Below are positions 48,670 to 61,800 of a stretch of DNA of 64,000 bases, one piece after another. Position 1 is the stretch's first letter; each line of letters starts with the position of its first letter. Source of the stretch: Ceriagrion tenellum (lineage: Eukaryota > Arthropoda > Insecta > Odonata > Coenagrionidae). The DNA lies in assembly GCA_963169105.1 (NCBI GenBank), contig OY720633.1, forward strand, positions 35,790,795-35,854,794. The letters are read 5' to 3'. Under the pieces are notes generated by a model, which saw only the letters and a program-made list of their open reading frames with translations, did not search any database and was not told the origin of the DNA. Both the position numbers and the translations under genes were made by a program.

Positions 48670-51600
48670 TCAGTGCTCGTCTATACGCGAAGTTCTGTCA
48701 AAGACTCAACTTTGATCGACCTTTTCACTCACACTGAGGACCTGTTCTCCAAAGGACGAGGTAACTCATTAAAACAGCATTTAAAAGTGATAAAGCAACT
48801 AATTTTCAAAATTATGCAGGTTTGAATTGAGTTAATTATCACGTAGACCGAACAATTTCTTGGTTCAAAAATCAAACATTATCCTGCCAACTTTCACTTA
48901 TCTCTCTCTCAGATACATCCAGAGCTTGGTGTTATTTTTCAATTCGATTAAATGTGGCATCGAGCTATACAATTAAAAAACTAGAAGGCTGCGTAAAACT
49001 CGACTTTAAAAAGTTAATATAGTTTGTATATATTACCCTTTTTCCACATTGCATATTGCATAGGAGAATGAATAGTTTTTCTGTGTTTTCACAGATTGAT
49101 TCATCTCGTAACGGGTGACTCTCGTTCAAGTTTCACTGTATGGTTAAACGTCCATCTATTTCCCGGATTTTTCAATGAGGAAATCGTTACAAGGGGACTT
49201 TCCGATCTTCAATTCCTTGAACAACCGTAATTATTTCCTGCATAGAGACTCTTACATACAGAATATTTGAGAAGTGAAACTATCAATGACCTCCAAATAT
49301 ATTATGAATACCAATTGGTGTATCTCTCCACTGGGTGACAACTTTCTGAAGTTACTGTCGCGACCAGCCTAATAGTTCCTTTAATAGCGTCGATAGAAAA
49401 GTTTCATAAATCACAAAGAACAGACAGACACATGAAATCTCTCTGAGATGAGGTGTTTGAAAGTATGAACTTTGTTCACAATCACATGAAAAATTGCTGA
49501 CATTATTAATTTAAAATACTGAACAGCAAAATAAGGAGTTTACGATACTGGACACATACCACTCACTAATCTGTATTTAAGTCGATTCATCAACGGTAAA
49601 AGGCTTCGAACACTTGATACATAGTTGGCAGGTAATCACAAGCAATAGGACTCCTCGTTTTCAAATCTCCAGGGCTGAATGTTCCCTGTTCTTCTACACG
49701 ATGCCATGTATTTGAACTCGGATTTTCAATGGAGCGACTCTCTCAAGTTTATTCTCGTCGTCTGCCAACGTTCCTTTATCTTCCTGCCCAACTCCGCCCA
49801 GTGGTTAGAGATAAATTACCGACTCAAATTGACAAGCACTCAATCATTGGGGCGTTTTTTTTAATCTTCCAACCAAAAAGCTGCGAACTAACCAAGTGAC
49901 GAGACAGTGGGTAGGTAAGGGTGCAAGGGCCACTGGTGAGAACGAAAGCAAACATCAGCGGGAGGAAGCGGTTGATTTGAGTCCCGTCGATCGGTAAACA
50001 AAACCGTGCCTCGAGGCGAAGTCTTCCATTACGCCCCATCCCATCACAACTGGTTGTGTCTGTCGCACAGTCCCGCGGGTCTCCAGTGTCTAGACCCTTT
50101 AGCCCGAAAAAGGTTTTGCATATGGCGAAACAGTTATGCGAGAGACCCGACGCATATTTGTAAGTATGCAGATGACGCACCAAGGAGACATCGCTCCACA
50201 AATAAACTCATATTCCCTGACTCTCTGGAACCGAGGAAGGGTGAAAATTCAACGTGGTCACAGAAAAATACCACTTTCACTGGTAGTTTTGCGGCTGCAT
50301 TAACTATGCCCTCGTCTTCACTGCATCACTAGTTTTTTTTAATGAGTAGTTTAATTCGGACAACTACTGCTGGCATTTATAGTCATTTAGGACACTCATG
50401 GGATTGTTAAATCAGATGCTATACGAGAGACCGAACTTGACAATTTACATACAAGGTTAGAAGCTGGACTTTATGTTTGGAGGCTTCACTTGGAGAGCCA
50501 ACAGGCTAGAAAGATTAAGATTTTTAGTGAAGTCCACATAATAAACTCATCACAAACATGGGCTTAACTGCTATACAAGTCCGTACTGGAGGAGCTCCAT
50601 CCTAAAATTGACTAAAATAACAAAGTTATTAAAAAAGACTCCATCTTTTCGAGCGTCGAAAACTAAACAACTAATCATTGATAGGAAAATGGCTGAATGA
50701 GCATCGTGCGTAGCCAACGACACATCCTTGACGGAAAGAAAATTATCAAGACAATTTTGATCCTCTACTTCTGGCCACCTATTAACAATCATTATTAATC
50801 ACCGCGATCAAGTTCTACGTTCCAAAATTCATGTAATATCAATCTCACTTAGAAGGCATTTTAGTTCTCCACGATCGATGGACCAAAATATCAATGACAA
50901 TGATCGACTTTATAATAGACAATGAGACTAGAAATGACAAAAGACTTCTGTCTGTTCGAAAATTCGTTTCAGATAGTTTTATTTGAAAAGATAAAAACAT
51001 GCCTTGACTGATTAGGAAAAAGAAACAGTTACCTCCAACGATGAACAATTGAAGACATACATGATGCAATCTAATTCGACGAATAACAAAATATGAATTT
51101 TCCAGAAATTTTATCAGCCTTAACGTAATTTAAAAAACGTTTCAGAAAATCATCGTCAATAGGCTCGCGATAAATCTTAAGATGAATGTATGGCTTGAAG
51201 TATTGATAGCCCAAAACTAACAATGGATTTCTTGGACAATAAACTAAACTAATAAGGAATTCCAAAATTTCTGAATACTTGATGCAGTTAGATAATGCTT
51301 TAGATAAGTTTTCCTTGCCACACTATTAGGAATGAATTTTTACAACCCATTTACTGATGATGATATATATTATCAATGGAGTGAACAGATTACTAGTGCA
51401 GCCATTACAGTATTCCTTACTACAGCTAACTTTTTAACTTCAAAAGAAAGCAGTAAATTTTCCTTAAGTTTCCTCGCAAGCCTCACCAATGTGTCGAGAT
51501 AGGAAGAAGAAGAAGAGTTAATTCAATTGAGTTTTTAAAAACATTTATCCTTCCTTCATGTTCAATAGTTTGGAGAATAAATGAGACACATAAAACTGAA

Positions 51601-54600
51601 AATACAAGTACATATACAGCAAATGCATTTCCGCTCTATACTTTATAATATAAGAAATGGAGAGTTCATAAGAAGACATTTCTACAAAATTTGTTACCAT
51701 TTCTTGTATTTATAGTGAAGACCTTGAATTTTCCTGGAACAATTTTTGCTCAAAAGCTGGATGAAAGTATTGGAACGAAGATACGCTTTCTTTTGTGCAA
51801 ACAGAAGATTTTTAAATAAACTTAAGCATCAATGGCACTTGATTCGATGGTTGTATCTCTAAGAGGAGTTTGAATCAGAATAAATTGGTCTTTACGGACG
51901 TATCTCAACAGATGAGACCCCAAACTAAGCCAGTACCCTATGCTGACAGTAAATATATTAACTATCTGATAATATTCTATCACTGAATGAATGTAATACT
52001 CATAACAAGCCCAAAACAGTAAAAATACGATCATGGATTCCCCAGCCGGAATAAATCTAGAGGACTTCGAAAAATAACCTCAAACCCCTCTTCAATTATC
52101 CTTTAGAGCTGCATTAATACTTACGCTTCAGAGTAAATTTTCACGACCAATGAAAGACTTTTCCATTTTCGACGAGTGTCTTTGAGCGGCAAGACTTATT
52201 TCACCACGCTAGGGAATACGATTACCTATGCCACCGTTGTGTACGCACACGTCGTGCCACCAAAGAACACTTGGGATGAGTACAGAGTCTTTCATTTGTA
52301 ATGACTACCGTCATCTTCAACAAACTCGAGCCTGATGAAGTCACAAATATTTGTATTGCTTCATTTCGATAGTTTGAACGAGCTGAAGGTTTGAAAGCCG
52401 CAATATTTATTATTTCAATGAGTTTTCACTGATCGTAATGTGTCCAGGGAATACAACACAAATGGTCATATGACCCCCTTTATTTTCCACTACGTTAGGC
52501 CAGCACTATCGCCGCATACATCCCCCCTTAATTTCCGTCTTTCAGAGAGTATAGGAGACCCTTCTAGCTGGAATTTAGAACGAGATGGAGGGTCGGCCCA
52601 CCGGCGGCGTAAGAAGTCTGAAATGGTAACCGGCGACGGGGTCTGCTCCCGAAACAAGATGACGCATTCGACTCCACCCTCTCTCGTGAAATGGCTCAAC
52701 GCGTGCCCAGAGTGTGCATTCATCACATAAGTGGGCAATCGATGAGGGCGGACGAGGTCGTGAGGGCGGCAACAATTGCACGGCACAACCCTGGTAGCAC
52801 TAACTGCATTCGGGAGTGCAAGCCAAGGAAGGGGACCGATGTTCTTAGGCGGGTTTATGGAGAGCTGGAGATTGTAATTCTCGGCCCACACGCGAACCTG
52901 TTCCACCCTCTCCGTTCTGCTTCCTTGGCCATATCACCTATTCCCTACGATCTCACCGCTATCCTAACTCCCTCAAACCACGATTATATCACATTCGGCA
53001 CCACGAAAGTAGACAAACCATGCCTTTTAATAAAATTAAAGAGAATCGGAGAGAAGGATAATTTATACCCGAGAAATGTTTCCATAAACACAGCACAAAT
53101 AAAATTCATATTGGCCAATATAGTCAATCCATTGCGGTGTATCATTTTCGTTGTCTCATGAGTTCACCGGCGAAATATCTTTCCTATATTTCCGATTAAA
53201 AAATAAACCATTTAGACCCCAAGGTACATGGAAATAGGCTTTATAAACTTTAGATTTTAATTTTATTCGGGAACCCAAAAGCCTATAAACGCGATGGGCA
53301 CTAAGGTTCAAGTAGATTGAACGAGTGGAACGGTTTTTATTCGGGTTTGAGACAAAAATGTGAAAAGGAGAATAACCACATCAAAATTTTTAAAAATCTG
53401 TTTCTTTTGTCAGGGTCCCAGGTGCTTCATACCATAAAAATGTTATTTTTAAACCTCTACAAAATTGGACACAAAAATTTCCAGGGCTATCCCGCATTGT
53501 AAAAATCCTGTGGGAAAAAGGATGACGGAATACACTCTTAAATTCAATAAAGTACTGCTAAATCAAGAGAGCGCTAAGAATATGAAGTTTTGTGCGGATG
53601 GAATACGTGGAAATTTATTGTAATTGGAACCTTAGCTTTGAAAGTGAAATAGCAAATAAAATAAAAAAACACGCGAAGCACAGAAGTGGTTCCTTCCATC
53701 GGATAAAATCCACGGCCGTTGCCTTCCCGATAAAGATGAAGGCATGAGAAATGGTCCTTCCTATAATTTCCAAATCCCCGTCTTCTCAACGGAACTCATT
53801 AAAAACCCCTTTAGCCCGCACCGCTCGCCGCACACGTCCTCCCCCAGAGTTTGGCTCGGACATCGCCGTGGCCGTATTGCTCAACCGACGCCGCGGCCGT
53901 CCTTGGTGGCTCCTTGCCACCACCCACTGCCACCATCCGCCCCCATCCTATCCTATCCCGAAGCAACAAAGACCCCTCCCTCCCCTCTTCATTTAACACC
54001 CTCATCTCCAATATCCTGACCACAATTCATCGCGCCTCCCCCTTGCCTGCCTTCTCCCGAGCATAATTATTTTCGTCAGGGTACACCAAGGGGAGGAGTA
54101 GCCGGGTGGAATATGCGTGCCGCCGAGTCACCGACGCTATAGGGTATTCTGCTAGGGTCCGCTATGAGGTGTGGCAGGGTGAAAGGAACAAATCCCTCCG
54201 AGCTATCTCCCTTTTCCTTCCCCTCGTTGTATGTGATGTGTCATAGCGGAAGTTTATTTCGCGGTCATTGGCACCGATAATGTCAATATTATGGATGCCT
54301 GGGTCGGATATTTTCCTAGGAGGGGAGGGTTTAGGATGAGAGGTAGGCGGCGTATAGCTAGGAGAGTGTCGCAACCACTTCTCCCGAGTTAGAATTGCTG
54401 GACGCTGATAGTTTTCCCGCTCCAACATCAACTGAGTACTACTGTGATGTAAGCGGGACGTATCCCGAGATTGAAAGTGTTTTGTGCAATCTTATAGCTA
54501 CGTTCTTACGGCATGATGGACTTTCAACCATCAATATACCAGACCAAAAAGAATGGCTGACACAAAGTTTCATTATGATTTTGCTTGATCGTATTATGAT

Positions 54601-54827
54601 TCATAGTGAGGTAGTAGAATGTAAAGAATATAAAAGATGATTTGAAGGAAATGTCAGGCACCTAAATAATAAACTTGGATGAAATACTTTCACATTAATT
54701 AAATATAATAATCTTAGTAGCGCAACCGTTAAGTAGGCTTGGGTTTCAAGCTAGTAAGGTTTTACCACAATCTAATTTATGAGGGGATAGCTAAGGTGGT
54801 ACCACATTGTCTGATTTAAGGTCTTAA
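48670..54827. other. Long stretch without recognisable genes
   Basis: Mostly AT-rich. A mixed-composition segment at 52,490-53,161 is open on both strands (138 codons minus, 156 codons plus). A GC-rich block at about 53,780-54,400 has overlapping proline-rich frames. None matches a family I recognise. Confidence 0.5.
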
Positions 54828-54930
54828 AAATAGTGGTACCTTGGTTAACGACGGCCTTAGTTAACGACGTACTTGGTTAACGACAAGTGGACGTCAACAA
54901 AAAATGCTTGGGTAACGACGCTGGCTTTGG
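54828..54930 (+). mobile_element. One end of a pogo/Tigger-like element
   Basis: GTGGTACCTTGGTTAACGAC follows a TA. The TTAACGAC/TTTACGAC core then recurs at about 15-20 bp intervals (TTAGTTAACGAC, TTGGTTAACGAC, TGGGTAACGAC, TGGTTTACGAC). Start motifs such as GTGGTACCTTGG with repeated (T/A)ACGAC are typical of Tigger-type ends. No matching inverted right end was found downstream, so this is a fragment or the other end is decayed. Confidence 0.5.
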
Positions 54931-55340
54931 TTTACGACACCTCATCGATTGGTCGCTGATTTCAATGAAACATGACCCCCTGATGAGGAAAATACCCGAT
55001 TATGAGCATAGACGGCTAATAGATTTTGAGAATATTGCATTTAAATTTCGCAAAGTATTCATACCTATATTCATTTGAAATTTCTTTACGCACAACTTGT
55101 AAAAAGTCAATACGGAACCTAGGTGGTATAATACGGATGTTCGGAAATCTCTCAAGAGACAACGAATCTTGCGTGCAAAAATGAAGGACACTCATCACGA
55201 TCTACCCTTAAAAAATATGCAATAAATATAAAACATTTAAAATAACAGCAAGAGCTGCCTTAATAAAAGCATTTATGTTATTCCAAAGTGAAATATTAGG
55301 TGAATTTTTGGAAGATAACCCGAAGGGATTTTAGTCCTAC

Positions 55341-55863
55341 GTGAGGGAGGTTCAAGGGAATAAATCTACGGTAACGTCACTAAAAAACGATGAAGGAGAA
55401 GGAGCTAGCAATAGATTAGAAAATGTATGTATCCTTAACACCTTTTTTCAACGCGTCTATTCTTCATGCAGCCAGAATAACACCGCTATGTTGCCTTGCT
55501 TAAAAATACAATGCAGTCGATATATTTTTCTTGTCGCGTCATAGAAAAGCACCTGAAATCCATTAACTCCAAGAAATCACCTGGTCCTGATGAAATTTCT
55601 GCCCGAGTTCATAAATAATTAGCGTCAGAAACAGTACCTAACTTGAAAATAATATTTGAAAAACATCATGCGGAACATCATGTCCCTTACTATTGGCAAA
55701 TCGCGAAAGTTACACCTATCTTTAAGAGTGATGATTAGGAAGATCCTGGTAACTATGTACCTATCTCCTTCACGGCAATCTCGTAAAAAATGTTGGAACA
55801 TATCACCGTCATTTCAGTTATGAGGTATTTAGATAGCCAAAACTTGTTTGTTATTTTGGGCTA
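55341..55863 (+). pseudogene. Decayed reverse transcriptase N-terminal domain of a non-LTR retrotransposon
   Basis: A first open segment (55341-55544) ends in a stretch like the linker before the RT domain (DEGEGAS..., ILNTFFQRVYS). After a frame change near 55,530 the sequence reads HLKSINSKKSPGPDEISA, then TPIFKSDD, EDPGNYVPIS and KMLEHI..., ending YLDSQNLF. These are the ordered N-terminal RT motifs of CR1/Jockey elements (KSPGPD, TPIFKKG, PxNYRPIS, LE). Stops interrupt it after VHK, after SDD and after AIS, and one key Arg in the NYRPIS motif is Val. It covers the part of RT that the 47.6-kb element lacks, but is a separate, older insertion. Confidence 0.8.
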
Positions 55864-57990
55864 ATGAAAGAAACATTAAGGGTAATTAGAATTTGAGAGC
55901 ACATATTTGAAGAAAATATAAAGTAATGTAGGTAATAAACCTGCGTACCAGGGTAATGCAATTCGTATCACTGAGATGAACTGAGATGTGACTCACGAAA
56001 ACTCTTCACTATGGTTTCCCCTTCTAACCGGGGGCTAAATGTTACAAAAATTATTGATTGGAGTGGAGGAAATCAAGTAAACCTCATGTTTGGAAGAAAC
56101 TCCCAACACTAGAAAATAGGCTTCTTTCGGTAGTTCCCAAAGATATCTAGAAACAGTCTGGAATACCCCTTATTTCCTGTCAAATTATGATACATTACTG
56201 ATCAAGATTACACGTTGCTCAAAGCAAAGGAGTAGAGAAGGTAAATCCAACTAACTAAAAATACAGAAAAACGGTCACATATCTCTATTGCTCACGCTAC
56301 GCATCTTATTCCTCCTAAATGTCATTATCAATCAATGTGCCGCATTGAAGAAAGTTTAACCAGAGCAATGGACTCATGAAAACATAAAGAGGCTGCTTCC
56401 GAAAAATGGCTACATTGAGAATTCAGAACAAAAAATGGGATTACATTCCTTCGATCAGTGTCGCCAAAAATGCGTAAGCGTCACTACAACGACTCCATTA
56501 AAGCCATAAATTCATTCCTAGCAATAACCACAAAAAATTTAAATGGCTCAAAATTACGAATCAAATAAAAACAAATTAAAATATTACTTAAGTTATCCAA
56601 AAAATTTATAATTGATAAAAATCTATCTAATCCGCCTTATTCTATTTCATTTCGATTGGTAAACCTAGCTTATTACAATGTTCTTGGTGGTCTCCTAAGC
56701 ATCTTTGTTAACATCCCTCACTCACCTTGACTCAATATTGTGACTGACATTCTTAATTAGGCCTTCCTGTTCATTAATGTACTATTCATAGCCCCTTGGA
56801 AGCTTTGAAGCTCAAGCATCACTTAAGTATCACAAGCAGCGACCTACAACGTCACAGTTTTTTCAGTGGACTTCTACCGACTTCAACTCCACGGCTCGAC
56901 AGACTTCTTTTATTGATGATTCCACTCCTCAGTTTTCAACGATATCCCATGAGAGAAGTTTATTTTAACAGACTGGCACAATTGAAGATTACGACCGAGA
57001 GCTCTATTCGTCCAAAAGTGATTCACTGGGAAAAAATATTCTAGAATGGACCCTATGTCGGAAACGCCAATGTTTTCCGGACCGTCGGAAATTTTCCTAC
57101 AATTGATGTTTATGGGAAAGAAAACATAAAAGTGAACCCCCCGAATAACCAGGCATCTTAAAATTTTGGGCTTCTACACCAGGTGGCAGAAAATTTCTGG
57201 AAATCGATACGGATTGCGTGCGTGATGAGGCAATGGTGTGAGGAGGAAAATGCTGCCTTGGGGGAGGGCACCGGAGGGTGGCATACAGGGGTTGGGAGTA
57301 GGGTTGAAGGTTGGCGACAGGAAGGGGGGTAGCCGAGCGGGGGAGAAAAACGCTACAATCACTTGGGCCCGCGCATCACAATCGCTTTCATCACGAATTT
57401 ACGTTCCTGCTAGTTTCCAGCGGAGCTCACGGTAGCCGGAGCTCACGGTAGCTGAAGCTACGCAGACGACCCATGTCAGAGCGGAAGATCAATGTTGTCG
57501 GCCTCTCCAAAATCCCTCCCTATAATGTTGAAATTAAGCCATTAAACGTTGCCCACACACGTATTTACTGGATACGCATTGACGAAAAAAATAGATGAAA
57601 CAGCCATGAATGGTGTCCATCACTGCCAAAAATAAATTTAAAAAATCTTCAAGCTTGCCGGGGATTTTAACTGAAAATAAATAATGAAGCGTTTCACGAG
57701 TAATGCACGATAACTTCATGACTTTCCTAGGGAAATGACCACAGCTCTTAGATTTTTTATGAATGATAATTATTTCAAGATGGCATATAGAAATTAAACT
57801 TATCACCATCCATCAGGTTTTGATAATTAATGAGAATAACTCCTAGCGCAAAATCTCAAGAAACGTTAATGGGAACAGTTCACAGTGGAAAGGGCTCGTA
57901 AAATGATTTACTATTGGAATATCGTACATAAAAGAGCTCCAGGATGACATTCAGGTACCAAGCTCACTTGAAAATTAATATTTTCGCAGT
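55864..57990. other. Non-coding stretch
   Basis: AT-rich to 57,170, then a short GC-rich patch to about 57,480. No gene was recognised. A small tandem duplication at 57,421 is listed separately. Confidence 0.5.
57421..57452 (+). repeat. Perfect 2 x 16 bp tandem repeat
   Basis: CGGAGCTCACGGTAGC at 57421-57436 is repeated without change at 57437-57452, then a partial third unit (TGAAGCTACG) follows. Confidence 0.95.
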
Positions 57991-57993
57991 ATA

Positions 57994-58176
57994 TAATAAT
58001 AATAATAATTTCTGTAACACTTACACGTTTCCCCAATTACAAGTGTTTTAATATATCATTGAACGAACACAAACACCCATGTCCTGGGCAGTGAATAATC
58101 TTACTCAGGCGGAACTCGAACCCGCGACCCTCGGGTTAGAAGGAAAGGACTTTACCCCACCGACACCGGGGCCGAC
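57994..58176 (-). mobile_element. tRNA-derived SINE copy 3 with (ATT)n tail
   Basis: The minus strand reads GGCCCCGGTGTCGGTGGGGT (A box 58165-58155), AAAGTCC, then B box GGTTCGAGTTC (58122-58112), then CTGAGTAAG...CCCAGGACATGGGTG. A body of about 80 bases follows and ends in (ATT)5 (plus strand TAA units at 57994-58009). Head, boxes, spacing and the CCCAGG-CATGG block match the copy at 44.2 kb. The B box is the best preserved of the three copies. The short-repeat tail is typical of SINEs mobilised by LINE machinery. Length is about 180 bp. Confidence 0.85.
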
Positions 58177-58699
58177 TTCTATATATGTAAACTTTCTTTC
58201 CAGCAATAGTTGAGCCAGTTACGTAGGGGTTAACATGCATATAATTTAGGGGTTTTGGCGTCCAAAGGGGAAAAAATTCTCTATCTCGACCAATTATGAA
58301 TATTGTTTTCTATTTCGGTTCCTACGCCAACAGATACAGAATCTGGCCAGCAGGAAGGCATCGTTTTCATGAGAAAAAAGAAAATTCAAGTTCTCAGATC
58401 CTTTTCCCGCATTGCCTTACTCCATGGTGTTTATAGATTAATCACAAATTAATCTATCAACAATCAAACAACATTACGTTCATCGTCCTAGTTCATTTAT
58501 ATTTAGTCTTATTACTAAGTTCCGACAAAGGAATGACTGGCCGCAGTTACACGAAGGAAAGACTATAATAATCGTTGGAGGAAGACTATGGAGAGTCAGG
58601 TACTCACGTAAACTGTTAAATGGAAAAACCCGAAGATGGTTTAAACAATAAACAAATTCAATTCGATGGTTTCGGACTTTAATTCGAGAAAACTCATCA

Positions 58700-58842
58700 T
58701 GAAAATTCAAAATTCCTAGGTAATTTTTTACACAGTTTTATTTGAACGACCAGACCAACAGCAGAAAAAGTCGTCTATGCGATGAAACCGGTCGTTCAAA
58801 ATAGAGCTATGTGAAAAATTACCGAGGTATTTTGAATTTTCA
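58700..58842. mobile_element. Fold-back (hairpin) MITE, about 143 bp
   Basis: The left arm (about 58700-58752) begins TGAAAATTCAAAATTCCTAG and ends TTTGAACGACCAG. The reverse complement of the right arm (about 58790-58842) begins TGAAAATTCAAAATACCTCG and ends TTTTGAACGACCGG. The arms pair over about 54 bp with scattered mismatches and a short internal segment. There is no coding capacity. The superfamily cannot be assigned and no clear target duplication was seen. Confidence 0.75.
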
Positions 58843-61800
58843 ATAACATTAATTCTTATCGCCTAATTAAAATATGGAGACTTACAAGATTAATACATTG
58901 GAGAAAAATAATCTCTCACTTGATATCATTTAAATACTTAACAACAAAACGGGGCTCATTCCAATTCACCCATTTATTGCTAGTGCCTTTTATTGAATAC
59001 ACATAAATGTCTAGAATTTCCATCATGCTGTTTAGCATGACGCTCTCAGTTCCAGAAGAGCAAGAGATATTTTTCAGTCAAGTCATAGGTGATTCATTGA
59101 ATAGCAAGGTGAGCAACGAATGGAGAATCATTCATTTGGAAATAATTCGCATTCAGAGGACATATGGCTTCATTTACAGCTGATATTAGCGCGGGTAGTG
59201 ACAGTCCTGCTTCGGATGAATAGGTACACACAATTTTCCCTTCCGCGCCCAAGGGCGACACGGATGAGTTATTACCGCTCTCTGACGTACACTTGGCACG
59301 ATCGCCATGGCGTCGAAATAGTGACAATTGGTGCTCGAAAGACAGTTCGCCGCTATCGCGGACTCGTTCACTTCACGCCCCCAATGTACCTGAGCCCGTT
59401 TCCTCCCCGTCGCGCGGCGACTTCCCCCCCGAACACTTTCGACTTCGCACAAGCACACCTCCCCCTCCACTACTTCCGACCTATAAACATCACCTTAATC
59501 CACCTCCCAGTCACCTTCTGTAACCTTCGCCCCTTCCCCCTTTGCCCAGCAACAGATTCATCGTATTCTATTACATTAGACTATTCAGAAAAGGAACGGA
59601 GAATTTGACCTACAGACAATAAACTATTCCATTATAAATTCTCAAAAATACAAAAAGAGATTTTAAAATAGAATAAATGATTAGTAACATTTTATTGCGA
59701 AATACGCCGAATTGCACATAATACATTAACTTCAAAACATACCAAGCTGCGAGGCCTAAGCCAAAATTTTCCGCAGATAATTTAGTAGTTGGACTTGAAG
59801 TCATTTCTGCTTGGTAAAGAAATTACTGAAGTATGTGTAATATCAATCAGCATAAAATTAATATTATTCTCTTAGGGTCATCACGATTGATAGTGGTGTT
59901 TTATCCCTAAAGAAGCCAATACAATTATCGCGACTCAAAAATGAAAATATAATTTTGCTTCCGTATCCTTACCTCCTTCGATTTTTGGAAGATTAGATAG
60001 CTTCATGGCCAAAAATAAAAACAATCTAATGCAGAAATTGAAGCACAGCAGAAACTAGTCTTCACTGCGATTTCTATGAGGCATCGGAAGAGCTATTAGA
60101 AGTACAGGAAACGAGAAAACAACAGACTCACGCACGCTTAAATTATTTCTACTTGTTGAAAGGAGGAAAAATAATCACGTCATGGTAAAAATTTTAACGT
60201 TCGTTAAAGTCCCTAATCTTTGTTTTAAAAATTAGAATAAGCTGTTTTTAATGGATACCATCATCAGAACAAAGCACGTTTGAAATGATAGATGAACTGA
60301 ATGTTCTCCCATTTTTTCTCCAACTGGCAAATATATAACGATTGGGCAACGGTTTACATGGACAAGTCTGTAAATGACCCTTGAATATGACCCTTCCGGT
60401 CCACCAAATATTTCAGCATCATTACCACAAACAAACGACTCGTTCATTCCCAAACGTCTCGCGCATGAATTCAGGCGACGTCATAAATGACAGTATCCAT
60501 GCTTAAGAAACACGATGCTAGGTTTCCGTCAGTATAGCATCGTGCCAAGTAGAATTACTTTGAGTGACAAGTTGAGCTCACGAGGATGTCTACAGGCTAT
60601 GAAACAAGCGTCGGGTCGGTTCATACTCAGATTCCTAAAATAATATTTAGCCTTTTCATATTCGATAACATTTCCACGGCAAAAATAGGGAACGGAAATC
60701 TATATGAGAGGCAAGCAACCTTACATCAGAGGAGTTTCACAAATCATCGGGAGCATAACGATCAATTCTCTTTGGTTGCGAGCATCCAGCTGAAAACTTA
60801 ATTTCTCGGAAAATACTCTAGTCGTGAGTTTATGTTAAAATATAAAGTATGAAAGACGGGTTATATAAAATATAAAGCATGTAAATTTATATATGATTTC
60901 TGTCCATCGCTATCACATATGAAGAAAAGTTACAAACGAGCATTTGTCAGCATAGATGCTCGTAAGATCGATATTAAAATTCGTAAAATAACAGTATCCA
61001 TGGAAGATCCATCCAGTGTCTACTAAGCGAGCGGCGTCAATCCGACTCCATTAAAGACGCGACTCAATTGTATATGCTTTGTTAAAACGGGTAGATTTTC
61101 TCACAGAAAGGGCAGGAAATTATTGGCGTGAATATTTTTATGAGGTATGGGAAACAATTGCGAAAAAATTGTACACCGTTCCACGCTTTTTGGTCAAATT
61201 AAATCATGCATCAAACATTGAGAGAAATCACACAATTTTAATTCAACCTTAAGTAAAAAATTCTTAAATCCATGTAGACACCTTTCGGCGAACTTCGAAA
61301 GCACTCCACGAGTGAAAATCATTTCCCAGTATTGCAGATATCATTGAAGAAAAATCATATATCTACCGTCTTATGGATTAGGTAATGACAAAATTCATGA
61401 TAAACTCAATCATCAAAAACTGATATAAAAAGCCATCCATATCCATGGGATAAGAAAAATGACAGTACCAAAAACAGAATTGATTTCACGACACTTTCGC
61501 AAGTTAAAATAACTATTGTTACTGAAAGTTTACGTAAGTTTTCTGAGCTAATTTAGGACGTGCAATACTTTCACCGTGAAGACTTATGCAACAAAAGGCT
61601 CCTTACATCTCCCTTTGTTTTCTTGCCAAATTACGTGGTCTTTTGCCAGTACTACGCAAGGAACATAACTTTTTATTTCACTCGAGCTGAATGGGGTAAA
61701 CTAGCTCTGGTTTCGCCAAAGGATTCTAAGTGTCCGAGATAATTTGAGCTGCTGTACACCGTATCAATCCCTGCCCGCACCATTGCGTTCACTTTCCCTC

